A stretch of 64,000 nt of DNA from Dorea sp. D27 (GTDB lineage: Bacteria > Bacillota > Clostridia > Lachnospirales > Lachnospiraceae): contig NZ_KQ236743.1 in the NCBI RefSeq assembly GCF_001185345.1, positions 935,954-999,953 of the forward strand, given 5' to 3'. Below are positions 8,749 through 17,351 of the stretch, piece by piece. Within the stretch, counting starts at the first letter, position 1. The number at the start of each line of letters is the position of its first letter. A program made the position numbers and the translations under genes. Under the pieces are notes generated by a model that was not told the DNA's origin, did not search any database, and saw nothing but the letters and a program-made list of their open reading frames with translations.

Positions 8749-9696
8749 GTGGAGAACAATATAAAAATGTCATCTTCACCACACATACGTTCCAGAGTCA
8801 CTTCAGCCAATATAATGCTGTGTGTGACGATCGCTCTGCTGCCTGCGTCAGCGTTCGGCGTTTGGAACTTCGGGCTGCCCGCGTTTATTATGCTTTTAAG
8901 CACAACGGTGTCGGCGGTCTTAACAGAGTACATTTACGAAAAGTTGATGCACAGGAAAGTCACGATCAATGACTTCAGTGCTGTCGTGACAGGGCTTCTG
9001 CTCGGACTTAACATGCCTGCGTCTGCTCCGTGGTGGATGGGGGCGCTCGGCAGCGTGTTCGGTATCCTGGTAGTAAAGCAGCTCTTCGGAGGGCTCGGGC
9101 AGAACTTTATGAACCCTGCGCTCGGAGCAAGATGTTTCCTGCTGATATCGTTTACCGGACAGATGACTACATTCATCTATGACGGGGTGACAGGTCCGAC
9201 ACCGCTGGCTATGCTCAAAGACGGCCAGTCTGTGGATTCCATGAAGATGCTTGTCGGCACGATTCCCGGAACGATAGGAGAGACTTCCGTGATAGCGATT
9301 ATTATCGGAGCTATCTTCCTGATACTGATCGGAGCAATCGACCTTCGTATTCCTGGTACATATATTGTTACATTTGTAATCTTTATCGGTATCTTCGGTC
9401 AATTCAGCAATGCAAATGTCGGATTCTTTGACGTGCAGTACATTACTGCCCACCTGTGCGGCGGCGGCCTCATGCTCGGTGCGTGGTTCATGGCGACCGA
9501 CTATGTTACGTCACCCATCACGAAGAGAGGCCAGCTCGTATATGGTGCCCTGCTTGGAATACTGACCGGGTTGTTCCGGCTGTTCGGCGGCTCTGCAGAG
9601 GGTGTTTCCTATGCAATTATCATCAGTAACCTTTTTGTTCCGTTGATCGAGAAGGTTACTCTTCCAAAACCGTTCGGTAAAGGAGGAGAAAAATAA
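8749..9696 (+). CDS. rnfD: Rnf complex subunit RnfD
   Basis: RnfD is an integral membrane subunit of the Rnf ion pump. The 315-residue protein has about eight to ten hydrophobic helices. The site where RnfD carries covalent FMN on threonine corresponds to VTGPTPLAML, with Thr at residue 151; this is a variant of the usual S/T-G-A-T context. Translation starts at GTG with GGAAGAGGTG upstream. Its stop codon overlaps the rnfG start by one base, so the two are coupled. ApbE, the enzyme that would attach the flavin, is encoded about 4 kb downstream. Confidence 0.95.
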   Translation: MENNIKMSSSPHIRSRVTSANIMLCVTIALLPASAFGVWNFGLPAFIMLLSTTVSAVLTEYIYEKLMHRKVTINDFSAVVTGLLLGLNMPASAPWWMGALGSVFGILVVKQLFGGLGQNFMNPALGARCFLLISFTGQMTTFIYDGVTGPTPLAMLKDGQSVDSMKMLVGTIPGTIGETSVIAIIIGAIFLILIGAIDLRIPGTYIVTFVIFIGIFGQFSNANVGFFDVQYITAHLCGGGLMLGAWFMATDYVTSPITKRGQLVYGALLGILTGLFRLFGGSAEGVSYAIIISNLFVPLIEKVTLPKPFGKGGEK

Positions 9697-10280
9697 TGAA
9701 TAAAATTGTAAAAAATGCAATTATCCTTACATTGATTACTCTTGTCTCAGGAATCGGCCTTGGTTTCGTATATGAAATCACAAAAGAACCGATTGCCCAG
9801 GCGCAGGATGCAGCGAAAAAAGAGGCATGGCAGGAAGTGTTCCCTGAAGCGTCTTCCAGTGACTTTGAGGAGATAGATGTAGATGCGAAAGCAGCCGACA
9901 AGGCTATCAAGGATCTGGGCGTGAAGGCTACGATTGATGAAGTCTGTGAAGTCAAGGGCGGAGAAGCCGGATATATCGTAACAGCAACAGACAAAGAAGG
10001 TTATGGCGGCGATATTAAGATAACGGTAGGCATCACCAGCGACGGAACAGTAAGCGGTATCTCCATTCTTTCCATCAGTGAAACCGCGGGACTTGGAATG
10101 AAAGCGACGGAGCCTGTATTCTACGAGCAGTATCAAGGAAAACAGACGGACAAATTCGTCGTGTCCAAGGATGGCGGAGACGGTGAGCCTATCGATGCAT
10201 TGAGCGGAGCAACTATTACATCAAGAGCGGTAACCGGAGCTGTCAACGCTGCACTCGGGTATTACCAGAATGCATTTTAA
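9696..10280 (+). CDS. rnfG: Rnf complex subunit RnfG
   Basis: RnfG is the extracytoplasmic flavoprotein subunit of Rnf. The 194-residue protein has one N-terminal membrane helix (about 7-27) and an FMN-binding domain. The flavinylation motif SGATITSRAV places the FMN-bearing Thr at residue 173. GLGMKATEP, typical of the FMN_bind fold, is also visible. The ATG overlaps the rnfD stop codon and GGAGGAG lies just upstream, inside rnfD. Confidence 0.95.
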   Translation: MNKIVKNAIILTLITLVSGIGLGFVYEITKEPIAQAQDAAKKEAWQEVFPEASSSDFEEIDVDAKAADKAIKDLGVKATIDEVCEVKGGEAGYIVTATDKEGYGGDIKITVGITSDGTVSGISILSISETAGLGMKATEPVFYEQYQGKQTDKFVVSKDGGDGEPIDALSGATITSRAVTGAVNAALGYYQNAF

Positions 10281-10294
10281 GGAGGTAGTGTGAG

Positions 10295-11023
10295 ATGAAT
10301 AAATGTACCGAAAGATTGTTTAACGGTTTGGTCAAAGAAAATCCTACCTTCGTCCTGATGTTAGGTATGTGTCCAACCCTGGCGGTAACAACATCCGCAA
10401 TAAATGGTGTAGGTATGGGCCTGTCTACGACAGTCGTACTTGTACTTTCCAATATGTTGATATCCATGCTGCGCAAGATCATACCGGATTCTGTCAGAAT
10501 GCCGGCATTTATCGTGGTCGTGGCGTCATTTGTAACTATAGTACAGTTCTTGCTTGAAGGGTTCGTTCCAAGCCTGTATGACGCGCTTGGCATCTATATC
10601 CCTCTGATCGTGGTCAACTGTATCATCCTTGGCCGTGCAGAGAGCTATGCTTCCAAGAATCCTGTCATCCCGTCTATCTTTGACGGTATTGGAATGGGGC
10701 TTGGATTCACGGTAGGTCTTGCCGCAATCGGCGTCGTCCGTGAGATCATCGGATCCGGCAAAGCGTTCGGGTTCCAGCTGCTTCCTCTGGCAGACAGCGC
10801 GACAGGTAAAGCCGGTTTTGTGCCGGTTACGATCTTCATCCTTGCACCGGGAGCTTTCCTTGTGCTTGCAGGCCTGACGGCCCTTCAGAACAAGGTGAAG
10901 AGAAATGCGGCCAGGAAGGGTAAGAAACCAGTAGAGACAGCATCTTGCGGAGAAGGCTGTGCATCCTGTACAAACAGCGCATGCGGAGGCAAAGTTTTTC
11001 CGGCAGGAAATGAGAAAGAATAG
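10295..11023 (+). CDS. rnfE: Rnf complex subunit RnfE with cysteine-rich tail
   Basis: RnfE is one of the paired membrane subunits (RnfA/RnfE) related to NqrD/NqrE. The motif LMLGMCPTLAVTTSA contains the conserved half-membrane Cys thought to share an intramembrane iron-sulfur site with RnfA. About six helices are predicted over residues 20-200. After the last helix comes an unusual basic and then cysteine-rich tail with Cys at 218, 222, 225 and 230 (CxxxCxxCxxxxC). AAGGAGG precedes the ATG. Function of the tail is not known. Confidence 0.94.
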   Translation: MNKCTERLFNGLVKENPTFVLMLGMCPTLAVTTSAINGVGMGLSTTVVLVLSNMLISMLRKIIPDSVRMPAFIVVVASFVTIVQFLLEGFVPSLYDALGIYIPLIVVNCIILGRAESYASKNPVIPSIFDGIGMGLGFTVGLAAIGVVREIIGSGKAFGFQLLPLADSATGKAGFVPVTIFILAPGAFLVLAGLTALQNKVKRNAARKGKKPVETASCGEGCASCTNSACGGKVFPAGNEKE

Positions 11024-11039
11024 GAGGAGTACATAAATC

Positions 11040-11630
11040 ATGAGAGAATTACTTATTATTGCAATTGGTTCTGCGCTCGTTAATAACGTTGTACTCAGCC
11101 AGTTTTTGGGAATCTGTCCTTTCCTCGGCGTATCCAAGAAGGTGGAGACCGCGGCCGGAATGGGCGGGGCAGTTATCTTTGTTATCACGATTGCCTCCTT
11201 TGTCACGAGCCTGATATACAAGTTCATACTTGCAAACGAGGCGATTATGGGCGGCAAGCTCGTTTATCTGCAGACCATCGTATTTATCCTTGTGATTGCC
11301 TGTCTGGTGCAGTTTGTTGAGATGTTCCTCAAGAAGTCTATACCGTCGCTGTATCAAGCGCTCGGCGTATATCTTCCGCTCATTACGACGAACTGCGCGG
11401 TTCTTGGTGTTGCACTTACTAACGTACAGAAAGAGTACTCTATTTTACAAGGTGTAATCAATGGAATCGGAACCTCCGCAGGTTTTGCGCTTGCAATTGT
11501 AATCATGGCAGGTATCCGTGAGAAAATCGAGTATAATGACGTATCAGAATCTTTCCAGGGAACTCCGATCGTATTGATTACGGCAAGCCTTATGGCAATT
11601 GCGTTTTTCGGATTCTCCGGACTAATATAG
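11040..11630 (+). CDS. rnfA: Rnf complex subunit RnfA
   Basis: This 196-residue, six-helix protein is the RnfA (NqrE-like) membrane subunit. It contains LSQFLGICPFLGVS, whose Cys is the counterpart of the RnfE one, and LPLITTNCAVLG near the middle. AGGAGG lies ahead of the ATG. It follows rnfE by 16 bases and precedes rnfB by 13, as expected for the fixed rnfCDGEAB order of clostridia and acetogens. Confidence 0.96.
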   Translation: MRELLIIAIGSALVNNVVLSQFLGICPFLGVSKKVETAAGMGGAVIFVITIASFVTSLIYKFILANEAIMGGKLVYLQTIVFILVIACLVQFVEMFLKKSIPSLYQALGVYLPLITTNCAVLGVALTNVQKEYSILQGVINGIGTSAGFALAIVIMAGIREKIEYNDVSESFQGTPIVLITASLMAIAFFGFSGLI

Positions 11631-11643
11631 GAGGGAGCTAACG

Positions 11644-12435
11644 ATGAGTGTAACAGGTATTATTATGGCTGCTGTAATCGTAGGCGGCACCGGATTATTC
11701 ATTGGTGTGTTCCTTGGGATTGCAGGAAAGAAATTTGCTGTTGAAGTAGACGAACGTGAGGAAGCCATCATGGGAGTCCTTCCTGGCAACAACTGCGGCG
11801 GGTGCGGCTATGCAGGCTGTTCAGGTCTGGCTGCGGCCATTGTAAAAGGAGAGGCTGAGATAGGCGGATGTCCTGTCGGTGGAGCTCCGGTGGCTGCCAA
11901 GATTGGCGAGATTATGGGGCAGGAAGCAGGAGAGCAGGTACATCAGGTCGCATTTGTAAAATGTGCAGGTACGTGCGAGAAGGCAAAGCAGGATTATGAA
12001 TATCACGGCATCAATGACTGTGTCATGGTGAACATGATGCAGAATGGCGGACCGAAATCATGTAATTATGGATGCCTTGGCGAAGGAAGCTGTGTGAAGG
12101 CATGTCCTTTTGACGCAATCCATATCGTAGACGGAGTTGCCGTCGTGGACAAGGAGGCTTGTAAAGCCTGCAGCAAGTGTATCGCAGCCTGTCCGAAGCA
12201 TCTGATCGAGCTTGTTCCATATGAGCAGAAGCATCTCGTACAGTGCAGCTCTAAGGACAAAGGCAAGGATGTCATGAAAGCTTGTTCCGTCGGCTGTATC
12301 GGCTGTAAGATGTGTGAGAAGGTATGTCAGTTTGATGCGGTCAAGGTTGTAGACAATATTGCATACATAGATTCCGAGAAATGTACGAACTGCGGCGCCT
12401 GCGCGGCAAAATGTCCAAAGAAGATTATTTTATAA
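11644..12435 (+). CDS. rnfB: Rnf complex subunit RnfB (polyferredoxin)
   Basis: RnfB accepts electrons from ferredoxin and passes them into the membrane complex. The 263-residue protein has an N-terminal membrane helix (about 5-27), a 4Fe-4S domain with NNCGGCGYAGCSG and GGCPVGG, and then cysteine groups GCLGEGSCVKACP, CKACSKCIAACP, CIGCKMCEKVC and CTNCGACAAKCP, i.e. four ferredoxin-like clusters beyond the first. It ends the rnf operon and is followed by a terminator. Confidence 0.96.
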   Translation: MSVTGIIMAAVIVGGTGLFIGVFLGIAGKKFAVEVDEREEAIMGVLPGNNCGGCGYAGCSGLAAAIVKGEAEIGGCPVGGAPVAAKIGEIMGQEAGEQVHQVAFVKCAGTCEKAKQDYEYHGINDCVMVNMMQNGGPKSCNYGCLGEGSCVKACPFDAIHIVDGVAVVDKEACKACSKCIAACPKHLIELVPYEQKHLVQCSSKDKGKDVMKACSVGCIGCKMCEKVCQFDAVKVVDNIAYIDSEKCTNCGACAAKCPKKIIL

Positions 12436-12439
12436 GAAT

Positions 12440-12494
12440 AAGAGCCGGTTCCCTGTGCAGAGGAGCATTCCTTTTGCCAGGGCCCGGCTTTTCT
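12440..12494 (+). terminator. Intrinsic terminator of the rnf operon
   Basis: AGAGCCGG pairs with CCGGCTTTT, with an inner CCCTG/CAGGG stem, and ends in TTTTCTT. Confidence 0.75.
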
Positions 12495-12552
12495 TGCATT
12501 TATATAACCTCCATGATAAAATATGGATAATATGAGTTAGGAGGACATTACA

Positions 12553-13074
12553 ATGGATAACAACTTAGACAACACACCTGAGAATACGAATGAAGAGGCG
12601 GGTTCCCGGAAAGATGAGCGTGCCGCAGGGCAGGATACGGACCAGAAGAACACGCAGTATACATACACGGATCCTAATGCGGGATATGGACAGGATGCCG
12701 CCTATGGACAAAATACATCTTCAGGCCAGTACGAGTATAGCAGCAGTTATAATCAAGGCGGCCAGAGCAGCTATCAGGACAATTATAACTATAACGTCGG
12801 AAACAACGAAGGTTACCATGTTAACTACGACACGGGCATGGACCAGAGTCCGATGACAATGGGAGACTGGCTTCTTACTATACTGATTATGACATTCATC
12901 CCCTGCGTGGGAATTATCCTTTACTTCGTATGGGCATTCGGAAAGAACGGTAATATCAACAGGAGAAACTACTGCCGTGCGTATCTGATCATCATGGGCA
13001 TCGCTATCGTCCTTGCGATTATCTTCATCGTCATATTTGGGGTGGCAACAATCGGTTCATACAGGTATTACTAA
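12553..13074 (+). CDS. Small membrane protein with disordered Tyr/Gln/Asn-rich N-terminus
   Basis: The first 95 residues are low-complexity and hydrophilic, rich in Tyr, Gln, Asn, Gly and Asp with repeats like GYGQDAAYGQ. The rest carries two hydrophobic helices (about residues 103-122 and 140-165) separated by a short polar loop beginning WAFGKNGNINRRNYCRAYLI. The layout resembles a common Firmicute family of short proteins with an MxxGDW...WAFG membrane core whose role is unknown. TAGGAGG precedes the ATG. It lies between the rnf terminator and the convergent apbE, so it is a separate unit. Confidence 0.8.
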   Translation: MDNNLDNTPENTNEEAGSRKDERAAGQDTDQKNTQYTYTDPNAGYGQDAAYGQNTSSGQYEYSSSYNQGGQSSYQDNYNYNVGNNEGYHVNYDTGMDQSPMTMGDWLLTILIMTFIPCVGIILYFVWAFGKNGNINRRNYCRAYLIIMGIAIVLAIIFIVIFGVATIGSYRYY

Positions 13075-13075
13075 A

Positions 13076-13124
13076 ACGGGCCGGGGTTTTGCGTGCATAT
13101 GCACACAGGCTCCGGTCCGTTTTC
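13076..13124. terminator. Bidirectional terminator between the small membrane protein and apbE
   Basis: ACGGGCCGG pairs with CCGGTCCGT with As before and Ts after, so it can end transcripts from both convergent genes. Confidence 0.7.
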
Positions 13125-13130
13125 TCCATC

Positions 13131-14114
13131 TTATTTTTGAAAGTTCCTGGAATAGTGTATCTCGTTGTCATCTGTTATAAATACGGCATCCACGTTGTCG
13201 AGCTGATCGATGAGTTTCATGCCTCTGTCATAGCCGAGCAGGAAGCATGTGGTGCTCAGGGCGTCGGCGGTGAGGGAAGAATCTGTTATGATCGTAACGC
13301 TGTACAGATGATTGTCACACGGATATCCGGTACGGGGATCCAATATGTGGTGGTATATCGTTCCGTCCTTCTTGAAATACCGCTGATAGATGCCTGACGT
13401 GACGACCGACTGGTCTGCAATGCGGACGGAAGCAATAGGATTGCCGCTTTCGTCAAATGGTTTCTGTATGCCGATATTATAATCCGTACCGTCCAGCTTC
13501 GTTCCGATGGCAAGCACGTTACCGCCCAGATTGATAAGGGCATGCTTTACACCTTGCTCTTCGAGGTAATCTTTCAGGCGGTCCGCAATATATCCTTTTG
13601 CGACAGCTCCAAGGTCGATACCGGCTTCGGGATCTGACAGAGAGACCTTGTTATCTGATATGACAATGCTCTTATAGCTGACATGGCTGGCCGCCGCGGC
13701 CGCATCTTCCTGTGACGGGGGAGAAGGCTCCTCTGCCTGGAAGTCCCACAGGTTTACGACAGGAGCGATCGTGATATCGAAAGCGCCTCCTGACATCTCG
13801 CTGTAATAGATCCCTTTTTTGATGAGCTTCACTGTCTCGTCGGATACTTCCACTGGAGCGCCTCCTGCCTGGTTGATGCGGGAGATGTCGCTGTCCTCGT
13901 TCGTGCGTGAGAACATGGCGTCATATTTCTTGCAGAGCGTCTCACAGCCCTTCAGTACGTCCTCATCTACAGAATCCAGAATCTGGACCGAGATAACCGT
14001 GTCAAATAACGTGTCGGTATAGGTCTGGCTTTTCCGTTCTTTCGGAAGACCGGAACAGCCGGTCGCAAGCAGCATGGCTGCAGTGATGATAGAGATAAAT
14101 TTCTTATATTTCAT
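13131..14114 (-). CDS. apbE: FAD:protein FMN transferase, lipoprotein
   Basis: ApbE transfers FMN from FAD to threonine in S/T-G-A-T motifs of exported or membrane flavoproteins, including RnfD and RnfG. This 327-residue protein has a lipoprotein signal peptide with lipobox LATGC (Cys near residue 20). Family motifs follow: YTDTLFDTVISVQI, GGAFDITIAPVVNLW, GIDLGAVAKGYIAD, LINLGGNVLAIG and, near the end, TADALSTTCFLLG. The ATG at 14114 has GAGGTG upstream; a slightly longer frame has no ribosome site. Its position beside the rnf operon strongly suggests the Rnf subunits as substrates. Confidence 0.94.
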   Translation of the reverse strand: MKYKKFISIITAAMLLATGCSGLPKERKSQTYTDTLFDTVISVQILDSVDEDVLKGCETLCKKYDAMFSRTNEDSDISRINQAGGAPVEVSDETVKLIKKGIYYSEMSGGAFDITIAPVVNLWDFQAEEPSPPSQEDAAAAASHVSYKSIVISDNKVSLSDPEAGIDLGAVAKGYIADRLKDYLEEQGVKHALINLGGNVLAIGTKLDGTDYNIGIQKPFDESGNPIASVRIADQSVVTSGIYQRYFKKDGTIYHHILDPRTGYPCDNHLYSVTIITDSSLTADALSTTCFLLGYDRGMKLIDQLDNVDAVFITDDNEIHYSRNFQK

Positions 14115-14252
14115 AAAACACCTCATATTTATACTTATTTCTAATTATTATTATATAGAACATCCTCTGTTGTCTGCAAGCAGCGTTGCCGCTGTTTGCT
14201 GCACTCACATAAGGATACAATAAAATAAAGACTTATGCAATCGAACATGTGG

Positions 14253-14281
14253 TTGCGGGGCGGGATTTCTTGTGCTAGAAT
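14253..14281 (+). promoter_or_regulatory. Promoter for the NusG-II/Gx/ruv run
   Basis: TTGCGG, a 17-base spacer and TAGAAT lie about 30 bases ahead of the start codon of the NusG-II protein. The genes that follow are packed closely through ruvB. Confidence 0.55.
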
Positions 14282-14314
14282 AGTTTTTAGAGAGAAAAGG
14301 CAGGTATTTTGAAA

Positions 14315-14680
14315 ATGAAGTTAAAGAAAAAGGACTGGATTCTTATACTTATAATCGTATGTGTCGCAGGAGGCGCTTTTCTCCTTCATCAGGTCGTGGG
14401 AGGAAAAGGGGCCAATTGTGTCACGGTAAAGGTGAATGGGGAGATTGAAGGGACTTACAGCCTGTCTGAGGACAGGGAAGTGAGCATCAACGGAGGGACG
14501 AACGTTCTCCAGATCAAGAACGGCAAGGCGAGCATGGTGAGCGCCGACTGTCCGGACCAGCTCTGTGTACATCAGAAGGCGGTTTCCATGAATCATGAGA
14601 ATATCATCTGCCTTCCGAACAAAGTTGTAGTCGAGGTAGAGAGCAGCGAAGAAAGCGAATTTGACGCTGTGACCAATTAG
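14315..14680 (+). CDS. NusG domain II-containing membrane-anchored protein
   Basis: This protein of about 121 residues has one N-terminal membrane helix (about 7-25) and an exported domain of the NusG_II family. The family hallmarks are visible: VTVKVNGEIEGTYSL, then SADCPDQLCVHQ with two cysteines, and IICLPNKVVVEV with a third. It is not a NusG transcription factor. Such proteins often sit next to ApbE and FMN-binding proteins, so an extracytoplasmic redox or flavin role is likely by context. A TTG at 14309 is an alternative start, closer to the weak AGG ribosome site. Confidence 0.85.
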   Translation: MKLKKKDWILILIIVCVAGGAFLLHQVVGGKGANCVTVKVNGEIEGTYSLSEDREVSINGGTNVLQIKNGKASMVSADCPDQLCVHQKAVSMNHENIICLPNKVVVEVESSEESEFDAVTN

Positions 14681-14692
14681 GAGGATACCGGG

Positions 14693-15184
14693 GTGAAGAA
14701 CAGGGTGGCTTATTTCGGGGTTTTTACTGCGCTGGCTCTCATATTCAGCTATGTGGAGACGCTGATTCCATTTCATATAGGCATTCCGGGAGTCAAACTG
14801 GGACTGGCCAATCTGATCATCGTAATTGCATTATATAAGATGAGCCTGAAGGAGACTTATCTCTTGTCTGTCGTGAGAGTCGTGCTTTCAGGATTTATTT
14901 TTGGAAACTATTTCAGCATCATATACAGCCTTGCCGGAGGGCTTCTGAGCCTGACCGCAATGGCCCTGCTCAGGAAGAAAGGCGGTTTCAGCATTCTCGG
15001 AATCAGTATTGCGGGCGGCGTGTGCCACAATATCGGCCAGCTTGTCACTGCCATGATTGTGGTGGAGACGTTCAGCGTCATATACTATGTACCTGTACTT
15101 CTCATTGCAGGGCTTGTTACGGGGCTGCTGATTGGAATCGCGGCGGACGGGATGCTGAAGAGACTTGTCAATATTATTTTCTAG
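14693..15184 (+). CDS. Gx transporter family protein
   Basis: This 163-residue protein with five or six hydrophobic helices belongs to the Gx transporter family, earlier labelled heptaprenyl diphosphate synthase component I. Visible features include VAYFGVFTALALIFSYVETLIP and the motif GVKLGLANLIIVIAL. It starts at GTG with TAGGAGG upstream, 12 bases after the NusG-II gene, and ends 8 bases before ruvA. The partner and substrate are unknown. Repeated association with NusG-II and ApbE genes argues for a role in the Rnf/flavoprotein system rather than in quinone synthesis. Confidence 0.82.
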   Translation: MKNRVAYFGVFTALALIFSYVETLIPFHIGIPGVKLGLANLIIVIALYKMSLKETYLLSVVRVVLSGFIFGNYFSIIYSLAGGLLSLTAMALLRKKGGFSILGISIAGGVCHNIGQLVTAMIVVETFSVIYYVPVLLIAGLVTGLLIGIAADGMLKRLVNIIF

Positions 15185-15192
15185 GAGGGACT

Positions 15193-15810
15193 ATGATTTC
15201 ATATATAAGAGGGGAACTTGCCGCTGTGGAGACGGATAAGATTATCGTGGATGTAGGCGGGGTGGGATACGGAATCTATATGCCGGGACAGGCGATGGGC
15301 CTGCTTCCCGCGACGGGGCAGGAAGTGAAGATACATACCTATCTGAACGTCAAGGAGGACGCGATGCAGCTGTTTGGATTCCTGACAAAGGATGATCTGG
15401 ATATATTCAGGCTTCTCATAGGTGTCAACGGCATCGGGCCCAAAGGAGGACTTGGCATATTGTCGGCCCTGTCGCCGGATGATTTGAGATTTGCGGTGAT
15501 ATCAAATGACGTCAAAGCGATACAGGCAGCTCCCGGAATCGGTAAGAAGACCGCGGAAAAGCTCATCCTGGAACTGAAGGACAAGCTGAGCATCGAAGAC
15601 GTGTTAGAGCACGTGGCCCATGGGGACAGGCATCCTCTGGCTGCCGCTGCAGACGGGGCGAATGAAGTGCAGAGTGAGGCAGTCCAGGCGCTCGTGGCGC
15701 TCGGATATGGCAGCACGGAGTCGCTTAAAGCGGTAAAACAGGTTGAAATCACTGAGGATATGGAAGTAGAAGCGGTGCTGAAAGGTGCATTGAAGCATAT
15801 GATGTTTTAG
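15193..15810 (+). CDS. ruvA: Holliday junction branch-migration protein RuvA
   Basis: RuvA binds four-way DNA junctions and loads the RuvB motor. The 205-residue protein has the N-terminal OB domain (MISYIRGELAAVETDKIIVDVGGVGYGIYMP), the helix-hairpin-helix pair (IGVNGIGPKGGLGIL and AAPGIGKKTAEKLILEL) and a C-terminal RuvB-binding domain after a flexible linker. The ATG is preceded by AGGAGGG. A frame extending upstream into the Gx gene is spurious. Confidence 0.96.
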   Translation: MISYIRGELAAVETDKIIVDVGGVGYGIYMPGQAMGLLPATGQEVKIHTYLNVKEDAMQLFGFLTKDDLDIFRLLIGVNGIGPKGGLGILSALSPDDLRFAVISNDVKAIQAAPGIGKKTAEKLILELKDKLSIEDVLEHVAHGDRHPLAAAADGANEVQSEAVQALVALGYGSTESLKAVKQVEITEDMEVEAVLKGALKHMMF

Positions 15811-15825
15811 CATAAGGGGAGAAGC

Positions 15826-16833
15826 ATGAGCAGGAGAATAATCACCACGGAGAATCTGGAAGAAGATATCAAGATAGAGAATAATCTGCGTCCGCAGATG
15901 CTTGCAGATTACATCGGACAGGAAAAGGCGAAAGAGACGCTGAAAATATATATCGAAGCGGCGAAGGAAAGAGGAGAATCACTGGACCATGTGCTGTTCT
16001 ACGGGCCGCCCGGGCTTGGAAAGACTACGCTTGCGGGTATCATCGCCAACGAGATGGATGTGAATATGAAGATAACGTCAGGTCCGGCCATCGAAAAGCC
16101 GGGAGAGATGGCGGCGATACTCAACAATCTCCAGGAGGGGGACGTGCTCTTCGTAGATGAAATCCACAGGCTGAACAGACAGGTTGAGGAAGTGCTGTAT
16201 CCCGCCATGGAAGACTATGCGATAGATATTATGATCGGCAAGGGCGCGACAGCCCGTTCGATACGTCTTGACCTGCCTAAGTTTACCCTGGTCGGCGCAA
16301 CGACCCGTGCAGGTATGCTGACAGCGCCTCTGCGGGACCGGTTCGGGGTGGTCAACCGGCTGGAATTCTACACGGTCGATGAACTGAAGACGATCATACT
16401 TCGGTCGGCGCAGGTGCTGGATGTCGGTATAGACGACAAGGGCGCGCTTGCGCTGGCAAGGCGTTCACGCGGTACGCCGAGACTTGCCAACCGGCTGCTT
16501 AAAAGGGTGCGGGACTTTGCACAGGTAAAATATGATGGATATATTACGGAAGAAGTGGCCAATTACGCACTTGACCTGCTCGATGTAGACAAGGAAGGGC
16601 TGGACCAGACGGACCGGGGGCTGCTTCTGACGATGATTGATAAATTCCAGGGAGGGCCCGTAGGGCTTGATACCCTGGCCGCGGCTGTCGGGGAGGATGC
16701 CGGTACGATAGAAGATGTCTACGAACCATATCTGCTGAAAAACGGATTTATCCAGAGGACCCCGAGAGGAAGGGTCGTCACAGAGGCTGCTTACCGCCAT
16801 CTTGGAATTTCGAGGGAAAATAACGAAAAATAG
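15826..16833 (+). CDS. ruvB: Holliday junction branch-migration helicase RuvB
   Basis: RuvB is the hexameric AAA+ ATPase that drives branch migration with RuvA. The 335-residue protein shows Walker [10 protein letters not shown], Walker [11 protein letters not shown], sensor 1 [22 protein letters not shown] and the C-terminal winged helix with [14 protein letters not shown]. It follows ruvA by 15 bases with AGGGGAGAAG upstream. Confidence 0.97.
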   Translation: MSRRIITTENLEEDIKIENNLRPQMLADYIGQEKAKETLKIYIEAAKERGESLDHVLFYGPPGLGKTTLAGIIANEMDVNMKITSGPAIEKPGEMAAILNNLQEGDVLFVDEIHRLNRQVEEVLYPAMEDYAIDIMIGKGATARSIRLDLPKFTLVGATTRAGMLTAPLRDRFGVVNRLEFYTVDELKTIILRSAQVLDVGIDDKGALALARRSRGTPRLANRLLKRVRDFAQVKYDGYITEEVANYALDLLDVDKEGLDQTDRGLLLTMIDKFQGGPVGLDTLAAAVGEDAGTIEDVYEPYLLKNGFIQRTPRGRVVTEAAYRHLGISRENNEK

Positions 16834-16862
16834 TTGGTTTTTGTGTGAGATTAGTTTATAAT
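16834..16862 (+). promoter_or_regulatory. Sigma-A promoter for zapA
   Basis: TTGGTT, a 17-base spacer and a perfect TATAAT begin directly after the ruvB stop codon. Confidence 0.65.
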
Positions 16863-16899
16863 GTTACCAGAGTATGAATGAAAGGCAGAGGAGGCTTCT

Positions 16900-17313
16900 A
16901 TGGCATCATCTAAAAATTTTACGGAAGTTTTAATAGGGGGCAAGGTGTTTACTTTGAGCGGCTTCGAGAGTGAGGAGTATCTGCAGAAGGTATCCACCTA
17001 TCTGAATCATAAGATTGAAGAGTGCAGCAGCAGCGAGGGGTACCGTAAACAGAGCGCGGAGACAAGAAGCGTCCTGCTGGCCCTGAATATAGCCGACGAT
17101 TATTTCAAGGCTAAGAAACAAGGCGGTACGCTGGAAAGCGATATTGAAGCAAAAGACAAAGAGATGTACGATTTGAAACATGAATTGATTTCGGTTCAGA
17201 TTAAGCTTGAAAATGCGGAGAAGACGATGGACAAGCTGAAAGAGGAGAACAAGGAGCTTCAGATGAAGATTGTTCAGCTGGAGACGGAAATGAAGAATAA
17301 TCACAAGAAATAG
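16900..17313 (+). CDS. zapA: Cell division protein ZapA
   Basis: ZapA cross-links FtsZ filaments at the division ring. The 137-residue protein has the N-terminal ZapA globular part (VLIGGKVFTLSGFESEEYLQKVSTYLN, and NIADDYFKAK near 65-75) and a long C-terminal coiled coil (about 80-135) rich in Lys, Glu and Leu. It has its own promoter and a terminator overlapping its stop codon, so it appears monocistronic. A strong AGAGGAGG precedes the ATG. Confidence 0.88.
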   Translation: MASSKNFTEVLIGGKVFTLSGFESEEYLQKVSTYLNHKIEECSSSEGYRKQSAETRSVLLALNIADDYFKAKKQGGTLESDIEAKDKEMYDLKHELISVQIKLENAEKTMDKLKEENKELQMKIVQLETEMKNNHKK

Positions 17314-17336
17314 GCTGTCGGCGGACAGCCTTTTTT
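17313..17336 (+). terminator. Intrinsic terminator after zapA
   Basis: GGCTGTC, a GGCG loop, GACAGCC and TTTTTT form a compact canonical terminator. Confidence 0.9.
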
Positions 17337-17351
17337 AAAGGGCGTATTTGA

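Noticed and set aside
15022-15192. N-terminal extension of RuvA
   Set aside because: The upstream frame is inside the Gx transporter gene and is Cys/His-rich nonsense. AGGAGGG marks the ATG at 15193.
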